From positions 64,979 to 85,789 of the forward strand of contig JBNGIS010017966.1 in the NCBI GenBank assembly GCA_049999725.1: a stretch of DNA of 20,811 nucleotides, written 5' to 3'. This DNA comes from Haplomitrium mnioides (lineage: Eukaryota > Marchantiophyta > Haplomitriopsida > Calobryales). Of the stretch, positions 1 through 8,720 are shown piece by piece (position 1 is the first letter of the stretch; every line of letters starts with the position of its first letter). Position numbers and translations under genes: made by a program. The notes under the pieces were generated by a model. That model was not told the origin of the DNA, ran no database searches, and saw only the letters and a program-made list of their open reading frames with translations.

Positions 1-43
<43 letters not shown>
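1..43. repeat. (GA)n microsatellite
   Basis: About 21 perfect GA dinucleotides run from the first base of the window. They end exactly where similarity to the Gypsy A 3' LTR begins. The array probably extends upstream of the window. It has replaced or interrupted the first ~370 bp of the 5' LTR. Confidence 0.95.
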
Positions 44-45
<2 letters not shown>

Positions 46-246
46 CCAATTAGAAGAGGATAGAAAAGAAACCAATGGGGTTTTTCCACCTATGTAAGCA
101 AAGTGCTTTCTATTAAGTATGTAAAGAAGGGAGGGTGTCTTGTTGGAGATCTCTTACCTTGTGGGTTTTAGAAGTTCCTTGTACGATACTCTTATATGTT
201 GTACTTGTGCTAACTTGTATATGTAATGTAGATGTGAAGTGTTACA
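44..246 (+). repeat. 5' LTR of Gypsy A, 3' part only
   Basis: These 203 bp align end to end with 5581-5783, the last 203 bp of the 3' LTR, and finish in TTACA directly before a primer binding site. The TATA box TATATAAAG of the 3' LTR reads TATGTAAAG here (118-126), so this promoter has probably lost its core element. Confidence 0.92.
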
Positions 247-247
247 A

Positions 248-259
248 TGGTGTCATAGC
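248..259 (+). other. Primer binding site (tRNA-iMet type) of Gypsy A
   Basis: TGGTGTCATAGC lies two bases after the LTR end. It matches the usual plant primer site TGGTATCAGAGC, complementary to the 3' end of initiator methionine tRNA, at 10 of 12 positions. This fixes the 5' LTR boundary at 246. Confidence 0.85.
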
Positions 260-892
260 TTGATCTTTCTCTGAAGAGTGTGGATTACTTCTTTTTAGAG
301 AAGTGCTAAAGATCTTTTGGAGTAGTGGAATCTCTACTTTGCATTTACTCTAAGAGAGTTAAACTCTTAAAATTTCATGAATAAAAGATAGCAGACTTCC
401 TATCTTTTATAAATGAAGAGAACAAGTATGACTTGATATTACGGAAGCCAATGGATAGAGGAGCATTTGTTCCTCTTAAAATTTTCTATTAAATCCTTTT
501 AATATTTGTGTGTTTAACATTGATAAACATTTCTTTTGTCAAATTTTAGTGTATAATTTTAGGGATGATTTTATGGTTTTTGGAGTGGAATCTAGAGAGC
601 CTCTTATGTTGCTAATAGTAAATTGTGGTGGTACATAGAAGTGTTTTAATTACGTTTTGTGGTAGATAGAAAATGGATTTGAACCAAGCTCTTCTAGAAG
701 AGTTCAACTCCAAGTGTTATATTTCTATTAGAGTAACGTCTGAGCAATGAAATGAGATTTTCTTGTTCATAAGTTTGGAGAGAGGTTTTGTAATTTGGTG
801 CTAGTATGAACTAAATTTATTCTACATAATTGGAATATTTATATATTTGTTTTTGTATGAGTTATTAGTAGTTAAAGTTGTGACAAAAAATC
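260..892 (+). other. Untranslated leader of Gypsy A
   Basis: About 630 bp between the primer site and the presumed gag ATG. It is AT-rich with stops in all frames and no protein similarity that I can see. A long leader is usual for plant LTR elements. Confidence 0.6.
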
Positions 893-1880
893 ATGGAGGC
901 AAACTCTAGCAATCTGAAAAAAGAAGCATGGATAATGGCAAAGTTGGAAAACCTTCAAGCAACCGCTATAGCAAGCCAACAAGAAAAAAAATATGCAAAT
1001 GGCAAAGATGGTGAAAATGTGATTACAACAAGAGAATGGAGAGGAAGTCAAAAGTGTTGCTTCAAAAGATGAGCAAGTATAGTGGAGCCTTATGAAGGAA
1101 GTCTCTTGGTTGGTTTTGTAGAAGGGTGGATTTATCGAATGGAGGTTCATATATTGTATTATCCCCATGCTTCAAATTTGGAGAAAGAACTATTTGCAAG
1201 GTCATCAATGCATCTATTTGGCGACAGAAAAATGCACAAAGAGAACAACTTTTGTGGAGCACTCTCAAAGCAGTAGACTCTATATTGACAACAAGAACTA
1301 AACTTTGGGAGTTAGAGCAACAAGGGATTGTTGCAATGTACATTGAGGAGTTTTGAGGGTTACAAGTCTAAATTGAAGATATGAGCAGTCAAGGCCCTTG
1401 ACAAATTTCTGCAAGCGTTGAAGAGAAAGATTCAAGTCATGATGCACAACCCAAAGGATGTTAGCAAAGTAATCTCATTTGTTGAGAGAATTGAAGAAAC
1501 ATTAGAAAATATGCAAACAAGAAGAAATTATGACCCCCTACTTATGGAGTTGGGGAGTATGAGAAGGAGATCGCCAAAATCACCAACAAGCAGGACCACA
1601 AAATGCTACGAATAAGAGGATGGAAGATCAAAGAGAAACTAGAACACACTACAATTGTGGTTGGCCAAAACACATTGCACCAAATTGCAAAGCAGTATGA
1701 CGTAGTCAAGGGCAAGTGTTTTGATTACCTCTTCATAATATCAACAATGAAAGAGACCAAGAGTGCTAAAGAAATGATGGACATCAATTAAAAAAACCTG
1801 GTGATTTTATTGCAATAAAAAAGAACAGCAAGTAAAGAATTTGACAAAATCAAAAATGCCATATAGAAAAAAAAAATGAA
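893..1880 (+). pseudogene. gag of Gypsy A (capsid/nucocapsid), broken
   Basis: The first plausible start is the ATG at 893, followed by a coiled-coil-like Gln/Lys-rich N-terminus and a stop after about 60 residues. Further gag-like pieces follow in other frames: about 1126-1356, and 1418-1615, where a stretch rich in Glu/Lys and ending before the nucleocapsid resembles the C-terminal part of Gypsy capsid proteins. At 1802-1843 a zinc knuckle is still recognisable by its C-x2-C-x4-H-x4-C spacing. Only the second Cys remains; the first Cys is a stop, His is Gln and the last Cys is Leu. A run of nine A at about 1867 probably marks the slip between gag and protease frames. The assignment rests mainly on position and the knuckle. 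Confidence 0.65.
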
Positions 1881-2345
1881 AAACTAATTGTGGTTGATGG
1901 GTGGATGGAAGGATCTCCAATAAGGGTTTTGGTAGATTCCAGAGCAAAAGAAACCTATTTATCACAAGCAATAGCACTAAAGTTGAAGTTACCCATTGAG
2001 GAAGAAGAGCACGAGGTGGTTGAAATAGCAAATGCCCAAAGTGAGCCAATTGAAAGGTTGTCTCAAAGTATGAATTTACATATGGGCAACTATCAAGAAA
2101 AGTTGGAATGGAAGATCACAACATTAGCAAGATACAATGCGATTTTAGGAATGAAGTGGTTGAGAAGACATAACTTGTAAGTGGAATGGCAAAAAAAAAA
2201 ACACTCATAACATCTCAATGGAAGATTTGGGCAGATCAAGTACAACCTCCTTCAAGGCAACTACCGCTATATGTGATTAGATAAAATTCAATAAAGAAAC
2301 AAGATGAGGTCAAAATTGATAAGAAATACTCTAAGCACAAAGTTC
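1881..2345 (+). pseudogene. Aspartic protease of Gypsy A, catalytic motif damaged
   Basis: One open frame covers 1890-2180. It shows the retropepsin core VLVDSRAKETYLS, where the family has V-L-V-D-S-G-A, so the glycine after the catalytic Asp-Ser is Arg (codon 1941-1943). The second family hallmark, ILGMKWLRRHN near the end, matches the usual I-L-G-M-D-W-L-x-x-H. The enzyme would have cut the Gag-Pol polyprotein. After the stop at 2178-2180 the same frame resumes as a typical protease-RT spacer (from about 2340: EFHDVFP, then a stop, then SIDHKIE). Confidence 0.85.
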
Positions 2346-3250
2346 CACATGAACTTCACGGGGTTTTAAAAGAGTTCCATGATGTTTTTCCCAATAATCT
2401 ACCTCATGTTTTTCCACCTAAATGATCCATTGATCACAAGATTGAGGGTATTCGAGGAAATACTCCACCATGCAATGCACTATATCTTTTGTCTCTTAAT
2501 GAATTGGAAAAATACAAATCTCCAATCATTGAATTATTGGAGAAGGAATTTATTCTTATAGTACACTAGTTCTATTTGTGAAAAAGAAAGATGGGAATAT
2601 AAGTATGTGTATTGACTACTGAGCACTCACTCAACAAACAATGAAAAATAAATATCAATTACCAAGAATGGACAATTTATTTCATCAACTTCAAAGAGCA
2701 AACTATTTTACAAAGTTGGATTTGAGAAGTGGATATAACCAAATCCAAATCGCGGAGTGTGATGTGCAAAAAAGAGCACTTCAAAGTTGATATAGGCATT
2801 TTAAATATCTTGTTATACCATTTAAATTAACTAATACTCATGTATCCTTTATGGGTCTTAATAATGATAGTTTTAGATCTTGCATGGATAAGTTTGTTAT
2901 TATCTTCTTAGACAATATTCTTTTTTACAACAAAAACCTTCAAAAGCATCAACACCACCTTCGTATGGTATTGAAAATACCCCAAAACCAAAAACTATTT
3001 TCTAAGATGTCAAAATATGAAATTGGAAAAAAGGAAGTTGACTACTTGGATCACCATATGAGTGAAGCAGGAACTCAAGTCATGGATAGAAAAGTGAACC
3101 ATTCAAAAATAGAAATCTCATGATGATCAAACACAACTAAGAGGACTTTTAGATCTAACTCAATTTTATCATCGATTTGTGAAAGGATTTGCACAAATAA
3201 GAGAACCATTAACCAATTTTCTCAAGAAAAATCACAAGTAAATATAGGGA
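2346..3250 (+). pseudogene. Reverse transcriptase of Gypsy A, dead
   Basis: The N-terminal spacer ends in ELEKYKSPIIELLEKEFI (to about 2550). Then, after a frame change, come the fingers KKKDGN and CIDY, the palm segment KLDLRSGYNQIQI with its first catalytic Asp, and the active-site box FLDN at 2905-2916. The family norm is (Y/F)-(I/V/L)-D-D, so the second Asp has become Asn. The thumb/connection segment LRGLLDLTQFYHRFVKGFA (about 3140-3195) is clear. Several stops interrupt it, for example in CIDY-stop-A and before the RHFKYL segment. The role was copying element RNA to DNA. Confidence 0.93.
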
Positions 3251-3700
3251 GGTGTAAAAGAATTGTCATTTCAAGAATTGAAGAAATGATTTTTCATGCT
3301 CCTATTCTCAAATGGTATGACTCTAACTTACCAATAAAACTTTTAGTTGATGTATCGGGAAAAGCTATAGGCAGAGTTTTGCAACAAGAGCGGAAGGATG
3401 GTTGGCACCATATTGCTTTCTTTTCTAGAAAGTTGGGCGATTCATAACAAAATTACCAGAAAATAGAGTGGGAGGAACTAGCAACTGTGTTATCAACCAA
3501 GCATTAGAAGCATTATCTAAAATATAAAGATGCTATTTTGAGACTGATTCTAGACCTCTACTCTGTCTAGAAACGCAATTAAGAGCTCTCTAAAAGGTAG
3601 ATTTAATGAGCAGAGTGGTGACAATGAAGATGGTGTATGTAGAAGGAAAACAACAAATTGCAAATGCTTTGATTTGCATGCCTCAACTCAATATCTTGCT
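3251..3700 (+). pseudogene. RNase H of Gypsy A
   Basis: The segment LLVDVSGKAIGRVLQQE (about 3341-3391) matches the first RNase H motif of Gypsy elements (D-A-S-x-x-A-I-G-A-V-L-x-Q). It is followed by IAFFSRKLGD, then a stop, NYQKIEWEELATVLS, and further on MVYVEGKQQIANAL (about 3631-3672), which corresponds to the tether ending in A-D-A-L-S. Multiple stops and one or more frame changes occur. The domain would degrade the RNA strand of the hybrid. Confidence 0.88.
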
Positions 3701-3734
3701 AGAAATCACAATTCATACTATATGGTAAACAAAA

Positions 3735-4800
3735 ATGTTTTCTGCAATCAAAGGAGATGAAAAGATCATTGTTGTACAACAAAAGAAGTTTGTAAAAATG
3801 GCAGGGAATTTTATTTTCTTCCAAGACAAGGTATGGGTTTCTAATAATATCAATCTTTGCTATGAAGTTTTGCATGAAGCATATGATTGTGCAATTGGTG
3901 GACATGTTGGAATTGAAAATACATTGAACAATCTTCAATGAGTTTACTACTAGTGTAAGATGCACCAAGCACTGCAGCGAAATATATTCAAAGTTGTTTG
4001 GCTTGTCTGCAAAAAACAAATCTACAAATCTTAAATGTAGAAGCTTATTACAACAACTTCTCATCTCCAATCAATGATGAAAATATGTGAATATGGACAT
4101 TGTGTGTAAGCCACTAGGTACTTCTACATGTTATAATGCTATTGTTGTTTTGTTGATAAACTTAGTAAAATGATTCATATTCTCTATACTACCAAATCAA
4201 TGACAACATATGAATTAGCCTCCATTTATTTGGCAACCATATACTCTCATCATGGTTTCTCTAATATAATGGTTTTTGTTGAGGGACTCAATTCATTAGC
4301 ATGTTTTGGTGCGCAATATTTGGTCTCTTTAAAACCAAACTAGCTATGTTTATACTTACCACCTTGAATTTGATGGTCAAATTGAACGAGCCAATTGCAT
4401 CATTGAAGATATGCTACAAACATTTACCTTGGAAGAACATAAGGAATAGGATTGGCTACCACCTCTTGTGGAGTTCTCTTACAATAACTCCATCAACAAT
4501 TCTACTCGAGCCACTTCTTTCTTTTTGATGTATGGTAAGCATCCAATCACGATCTCTAGTCTTCAACATGCATCACTGTCAACCTTCAAAAATCCAGTCA
4601 TTGATGATTTTCTTCATTGTCTTCACCATGGCATTTAACGAGCCAAGGTAAAATTGGAAGTTGCTCGTAGTCGGCAAAAGCAATATGTTGATGCTCATTG
4701 TTGGGAGGTGACTTTTGATGTAGGTGACCAAGTCTAGCTCTCCACTTCCAATCTTCCTTTGCTCTATTCTTGCTAGCTTAGTTCTTACTTTATTGGATCT
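3735..4800 (+). pseudogene. Integrase of Gypsy A, fragmented
   Basis: The zinc-binding region is present in pieces: HEAYDCAIGGHVGIENTL (about 3876-3929) gives the two His, and SCLACLQK in a shifted frame (about 3994-4017) gives the two Cys. The catalytic core is seen as VDKLSKMIHILYTTKSMTTY (about 4153-4212), then DGQIERANCIIEDMLQTF and VEFSYNNS in shifted frames (4372-4500), containing the Glu of the DDE triad. The GPY/F-like C-terminal segment FDVGDQV, a stop, LSTSNL lies at about 4711-4755. Many stops and frameshifts break the order, but no large block is missing. The enzyme would have inserted the cDNA into host chromatin. Confidence 0.9.
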
Positions 4801-5004
4801 TTTTCTCTATCTCTACTCGTATTGGAGAAGTAGTATATCAATTAGTTCTACCTTCTCACATGAAGATTCATCCCTTGAATTCACCCCTTCATCACATGAA
4901 ATTTTCATGTCTCTGTACTACAGGCTTTTGTCACTTTCTCTACCTCTTTTACAAGCACCTACCAACCCTCTCTATCGCCTAAACTTGTTTATGGTCATGA
5001 AGAG

Positions 5005-5160
5005 TTTGAGGTTGAAAAAATCTTAAAGAAACGTATACGACATTGTGGTCATCATGAGATTGTGGAATATTTGGTTTATTGGAAAGGCTACCCTTTTAAT
5101 GTAGCTACTTGGTAGCCTTTAGAGAATTTGGCAAATCCATCCATGTTTGCTCATTCTTTT
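5005..5160 (+). pseudogene. Chromodomain of Gypsy A integrase
   Basis: From 5008 one frame reads EVEKILKKRIRH, EYLVYWKGYP and VATW, then a stop, then PLENLANPS, which is a classical chromodomain (E-Y-L-V-K-W-K-G-Y and A-T-W-E-P-x-E-N-L). The Glu after the conserved Trp is now a stop codon. In chromoviruses this C-terminal module of integrase directs insertion to particular histone marks. It places element A in the chromovirus clade. The frame ends about 10 bp before the polypurine tract. Confidence 0.92.
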
Positions 5161-5197
5161 GAGAACTCTCTTATTTGCAATGAGGACATTGCTTCTT

Positions 5198-5207
5198 AAA
5201 AGGAAAA
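5198..5207 (+). other. Polypurine tract of Gypsy A
   Basis: AAAAGGAAAA directly precedes the TG that starts the 3' LTR. This is the expected plus-strand DNA primer of a retroelement. Confidence 0.85.
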
Positions 5208-5783
5208 TGATCGTAACAATTAGTAACTTTAGTAAGCAATAAGTAAAAATGGAAGCAAGATATAGAGTCAACTATGTCTAGAAAGCTATTACTAAGCTAG
5301 AGTGTCAAAAAAGAATTTTTTTCTATAGAAAGAATAACATATAGTAAGAGGAGAGAAAGTCAACAAATTAAAGTGAAAGAGAAAGTCTAGAAAGACTACT
5401 TTAGAAGAGGATAAGAACACATGGCCAGTATAGAGGATTAAAGAAAATAAAAGATTCTAAGATAAAGACACATGGAAAAAATTGAACTAAAGAGAATTGA
5501 AAATTTCTAAAGATAAAGACATGTGGCAGAAGGGGAATAAAAGTAAACGGTGGACCAATCACTGAAAGAGGGAAAAGGGTAGTCCAATTAGAGGAGGATA
5601 GAAAAGGAAGCAATGGGGTTCTTCCACTTATGTAAGCAAAGTGCTTTTTATTTAGTATATAAAGAAGGGAGAGTGTCTTGTTGGGGACTCTTACCTTGTG
5701 GGTTTCTGAAGTTCCTTGTGCGCTACTATGGTATATTGTACTTGTACTAACTTGTATGTGCAATTTATGTGTGTAGTGCTACA
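5208..5783 (+). repeat. 3' LTR of Gypsy A
   Basis: The 576 bp run from TG, after the polypurine tract, to CTACA. The last 203 bp match 44-246. It contains a TATA box at 5656-5664, about 130 bp from the LTR end. The end at 5783 is set by alignment with the 5' LTR, which is followed there by the primer site. Confidence 0.9.
5656..5664 (+). promoter_or_regulatory. TATA box in Gypsy A 3' LTR
   Basis: TATATAAAG sits inside the conserved part of the LTR, the expected site of the element's RNA polymerase II promoter. The 5' LTR copy has one substitution here. If this copy is active, transcripts would run into 5784 onward. Confidence 0.6.
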
Positions 5784-5863
5784 CATACTCCGCCTCCCCT
5801 CCTAGGTATAGTAGCTCACAATCTAATATTCGTAGGCATGGGCAATTCTAGGACCACCAAAAC

Positions 5864-5963
5864 TGTAATAGTACAAGCATGATGTTGTGCTATTTATAAG
5901 AAAATAGAGAGGAGTGAAGGAAGTGGTAGAGGGTTATTTTTAGAGATGAATTGAGATAAGATT
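5864..5963 (+). repeat. LTR fragment of Gypsy family B (first 100 bp)
   Basis: TGTAATAGTACAAGCATGAT opens a stretch that matches the start of the LTRs at 18304 and 16297. Similarity stops near 5963, so about 340 bp or more of the LTR is missing. No primer site or gag follows. It could be the remains of the 5' LTR of element B, or an independent fragment. Flank 5784-5863 is unassigned. Confidence 0.8.
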
Positions 5964-6214
5964 TGTTTTGAAAGGTTTGACCAATCTTGGTGAGCATGGA
6001 ATCTTGAGTCCTTGCACGGTTAGACTCTCGAAAGTCCATGCGAGGTTAGACTCTTGAGACTCTATGCACAAGGTCTTCAAGTCCTTGCTCGCTTAACAAC
6101 TTAGTCTCTCTTTGCAATTGACTAGAAGTTTTGGTTTGTTGTTCTCGTCTAACTTGTTCTCCTTACTCTTTACAGAGCAACCAAATGTTCAAATGACATC
6201 TAGCTAAAAAATTA
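5964..6214 (+). other. Upstream region of methyltransferase-like copy 1
   Basis: No coding frame is supported. Between about 5998 and 6090 there are degenerate repeats of the words AGTCC(T/A)TGC and AGACTCT. Similar words occur near 17485-17605 beside copy 2. TTTACAG near 6169-6175, after a pyrimidine-rich stretch, looks like a 3' splice site just ahead of the conserved coding segment. All of this is weak. Confidence 0.35.
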
Positions 6215-6425
6215 ATGGCCGTTGCTAAATGGCCAAAGAAACTGGGGGTTGAAGAAGCCTTTGCTGATGAAGACCAATCCTTGACTCTTGTCTCCTACCT
6301 CTTGCTTTTCTGCTCCACTACTAGAAAGAAAGAGAGTGGAAGGCAAGACAACAAAATGAAGTTGATGCCCTTCCAACCAAAGAAGGGTCTGAAGAGCAAG
6401 ACAAAGACTTAATGTCCTATGTTGA
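6215..6425 (+). pseudogene. Methyltransferase-like gene copy 1, N-terminal part
   Basis: The segment begins around the ATG at 6215 with KKLGVEEAFADEDQSL. One indel shifts frame near 6310; from about 6330 the second frame reads through ALPTKEGSEEQDKDLMSYV up to the Copia insertion at 6425/6426. Copy 2 on the - strand (17170-17330) has the same blocks: GVEE at the start, and KEGIDEQDEDL before the continuation. The reading frame leaves at 6425 and re-enters in frame after the Copia element at 12119 if only one GTTGA duplication is kept. The function of this portion is unknown; it precedes the catalytic part. The start is not secure and earlier exons are likely, as copy 2 has gene-like sequence further upstream. 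Confidence 0.6.
6421..6425 (+). repeat. Target site duplication of Copia element, left
   Basis: GTTGA immediately precedes the left LTR and is repeated exactly at 12114-12118 after the right LTR. Five bases is the usual duplication length for Copia integrases. Confidence 0.92.
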
Positions 6426-6686
6426 TGTTAGAAAATATGAACTTTGAAATCCACGTGAAGAGTTGATAAGCAGTCGAGAGAGAAAGCACTTAATAGGAAA
6501 TATGATTCAAAGGAGATAGCAGATAAAATCAAAGCCGAATAGTGCAGATAGCAGATCGCGATATCCCAGAATCGCAATGCTTCAGAACCAGCTTCGTCCA
6601 TCAACAGAAATCAGAATCGAAAGGAAAAAAAAGGGGGCAAAAAATCGTGATTAGGGCAATATGCGATTTTTGCAGGAAATCGTCCG

Positions 6687-6786
6687 TCGCCCTTTCGCAA
6701 GAGCTCGCCCATCGCCCTCGCGCAGGAACTCGCCCGTCGCCCTCACGCAGGAACTCACCTGTCGCCCTCGCGCAGGAACTCGCCCA
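6687..6786. repeat. GC-rich 25-bp tandem repeat in Copia LTR (4 units)
   Basis: Four consecutive 25-bp units start at 6687, 6712, 6737 and 6762. Each begins TCGCCCT and most contain CGCAGGAACTCGCC. They differ at a few positions. The array is much more GC-rich than the rest of the window. Its counterpart in the right LTR is almost wholly replaced by the N gap. Confidence 0.92.
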
Positions 6787-6974
6787 TCGAAAAACAAAAA
6801 ACACCTTACACGAAAACGAAATATCGAGGAAGAGCAGAAGTGAAGTCGCGATGCTGCGACTTTCGAGGATATGGAGTCATATGTGAAAAAAAACGAACAG
6901 GGAACGCGAGCATATGAGTCATACGTTGTCAAAAATAGGAAACTCGATTCCTGTTCTTTGACGTCTGTATGTTC

Positions 6975-7090
6975 GACACCTCCTCACGTTCTTAACACCC
7001 TGATGCTTGATACCTCCTCACGTTCTTAACACCTTAATGCTCGATACCTCCTCACGTTCTTAACACCTTGATGCTTGATACCTCCTCACA
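6975..7090. repeat. 34-bp tandem repeat in left Copia LTR
   Basis: Three full 34-bp units start at 6975, 7009 and 7043, with a partial unit from 7077. The core is CCTCCTCACGTTCTTAACAC, followed by a variable TTGATGCTC-like end. Confidence 0.92.
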
Positions 7091-7489
7091 AACTCAAGCA
7101 TGAGCTCGTAATCTGCTCTTAAAGACACTCGGAGAAGTTTTGGATGACTGAGGATGAATTCTAAAGAGGACTCCTCATCTTTATATACAAACGAAGGTCA
7201 GCATTCTGCTGACATACAAGTTGCCCCGCAATAAATCAGTGGGGCAACTAATGGAAGCGATTGGTAAGGGGATCACCTGAATGCGGTGCCCCTTTTTGAC
7301 ATACCAACGAATATCCTATTTTGAGCCTATTGCTAACTGCTCTTTGTTCTAAGAATAAATGTCTAAGGGGGAGACCTGGAACCTGGCAGCTCCTATAAAA
7401 TATCTATTAGCTAACTATACTAGCTAGCCTTTTCAACTAACATTAGTTAGTTGTCACTATTTACAGCAGCAAGAGATACATTTCCAACA

Positions 7490-7498
7490 CTCTCACTT
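7490..7498 (-). other. Polypurine tract of Copia element
   Basis: On the - strand AAGTGAGAG directly precedes the TGTTGG that opens the 3' LTR. Purine-only sequence at this place is the expected plus-strand primer. Confidence 0.7.
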
Positions 7499-8004
7499 AT
7501 CGCATGTTGCTGTAGAGCCCCATCTTGTTGATCAGCTTGAAGTATCATTCTTGGGCAATGCTTTGGTGAGAACGTCGGCTGTCATCTCCACTGTCACACA
7601 ATACTCCAGCTCCACTTTATTCCCAGCAGATGTGAAGTGACACTGGAAGTCATTGTGCTTGTCTTTGGATGTTGGAATGGATTGATGCTACTTCCATGCA
7701 TCCAAGGTAGTCCCACAGAAAGAGTGTCTCTTGCTTGAATCTAATCAAGCAACCTGCGGATCCACGCAGCTTCCTCACAGGCATTTGGCATTGCCTTGTA
7801 CTCAGCTTCAGTTGATGAAAACGTAGTGGTTGTTTGCATTTTATTGCTCCAGGAGATAGTCATCTCCCACAGTGAACACATGTCCAGCATTGGATCTCCT
7901 CCCCAATCTTCATAACTGTTCCCAGCACACTTGATCCATTTATCATCATACCAGATGATGTTTAGATCCCTTGTACCCCTCAGGTACCTTTTGACAGTTG
8001 GCAA
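7499..8004 (-). pseudogene. RNase H domain of Copia pol
   Basis: An open stretch from 8004 down to 7741 reads VKRYLRGTRDLNIIWYDD, then the DWGGD segment (family norm S-D-A-D-W-A-G-D) and FSSTEAEYKAM, the best-known Copia RNase H motif, with EEAAWIRRLLD at its end. After a stop the C-terminal tail continues in another frame: SKDKHNDFQCHF, LEYCVTVEM and ADVLTKALPK (about 7680-7530), the usual end of Copia polyproteins. The N-terminal catalytic Asp region has changed (GNSYEDW). The domain lies directly before the polypurine tract, as expected. Confidence 0.92.
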
Positions 8005-8042
8005 TCAGCATCAAGTGCAGGCTTTGCAACTTCTTTTGCTGA

Positions 8043-8720
8043 TTGAGCCTTGGCATTCCTGTGTCTAATCACCTGTATCCTCAAGATATAGTGTACCTCC
8101 TAAGGTCCACTATTTCAAAAAGGGTACTCAGACATGCTTCATGTTGCAGCAAATCCAGAATGTCTCTGAAAAGCAACAGGTCGTCCACGTACACAGTGAT
8201 CATGTTGATAGACTTATTTACCTCTGAGCAGTCTTGCTGTGATCGGATGTGTATCATGAATATCCACCACTTTGCAAGTACTGGTCCATCTCCTCATACC
8301 ATGCTCTTGAGGACCGCTCTAGTCCCTACAGAGACTTCCTAGGAGACACATACCTTGTGCTCCATATCATGTGCCTCAAAACCGTGCAGGTTGCACCATA
8401 CCGATCTCTTCCTTGAGATCTTTATTCAGGAAACCTGACTTCACATCCATCTGATGGACTTCCTTGTCCATATCTGCTACAATGGCCAGTTAGCAGCGGA
8501 TTGACGTCAACTTCACCACCGCTGGGGTGAATGTTCCTGGAAACGATACCTTCCTTCTGTAGATATCCCTAGGATACCAAGTGTGCCTTGTACTTGGTGA
8601 CTATAGCTTCACGCTTGAGCTCCCAATACCCACTTGCACTCAATGGTTCTCTTGCCTTCTGCTAAATCTCTCGGAGTCCAAGTCCCAATCTGTATCAAGG
8701 ATTGGTACTTATCTTTTGTA
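8043..8720 (-). pseudogene. Reverse transcriptase of Copia pol
   Basis: Read on the - strand: MDKEVHQMDVKSGFLNKDLK (about 8470-8411; family M-D-V-K-T-A-F-L-N-G-x-L) with its catalytic Asp, then a tract toward RAWYEEMDQYL, then VYVDDLLLF with an intact catalytic YVDD at 8180-8191. Upstream, the KWVYK and KARLVAKG segments survive only as broken similarity around 8540-8660. Several stops and indels interrupt the frame, so the protein cannot be made although the active-site box is unaltered. It would have copied the element RNA. Confidence 0.9.

Larger units (their letters stand above)
44..5783 (+). mobile_element. Ty3/Gypsy chromovirus A, decayed
   Basis: A nearly full LTR retrotransposon in the order partial 5' LTR, primer binding site, gag, protease, RT, RNase H, integrase, chromodomain, polypurine tract, 3' LTR. 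Domain order with integrase after RNase H and a C-terminal chromodomain identifies Ty3/Gypsy, chromovirus branch. The internal region is about 4.96 kb, a normal size. Every domain carries frameshifts and stops, and key catalytic residues are replaced, so the copy cannot act on its own. The two LTR stretches that can be compared (44-246 and 5581-5783, both 203 bp) differ at roughly a tenth of positions by eye, so the insertion is old. No target duplication can be checked because the 5' end is missing. Confidence 0.93.
6426..7489 (-). repeat. Copia LTR, left (3' LTR of the element)
   Basis: The complete 1064 bp LTR, TGTTAGAAA to TTTCCAACA, has imperfect inverted termini. It holds two tandem arrays (6687-6786 and 6975-7090), palindromic motifs at 7197-7249 and 7434-7453, and a minus-strand TATA box TATATAAAG at 7179-7187. 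Confidence 0.95.

Noticed and set aside
3699-4070. 123-codon - strand open frame
   Set aside because: Antisense to the Gypsy A integrase zinc region; no independent similarity.
5401-5763. 120-codon - strand open frame
   Set aside because: Lies entirely in the Gypsy A 3' LTR; hydrophobic low-complexity translation without domain.
5847-5863. CTAGGACCACCAAAAC resembling the reverse strand near 18263
   Set aside because: Only about 12 matching bases; too short to claim that this is upstream sequence of the methyltransferase-like gene.
6542-6886. Arg/Pro-rich open frames on both strands around the GC-rich array
   Set aside because: Produced by the 25-bp tandem repeat (not a multiple of three in unit length), inside the LTR.
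6975-7090. Regular 34-bp repeats, considered as a CRISPR-like array
   Set aside because: Units are directly contiguous without unique spacers, and the array lies in a plant retrotransposon LTR.
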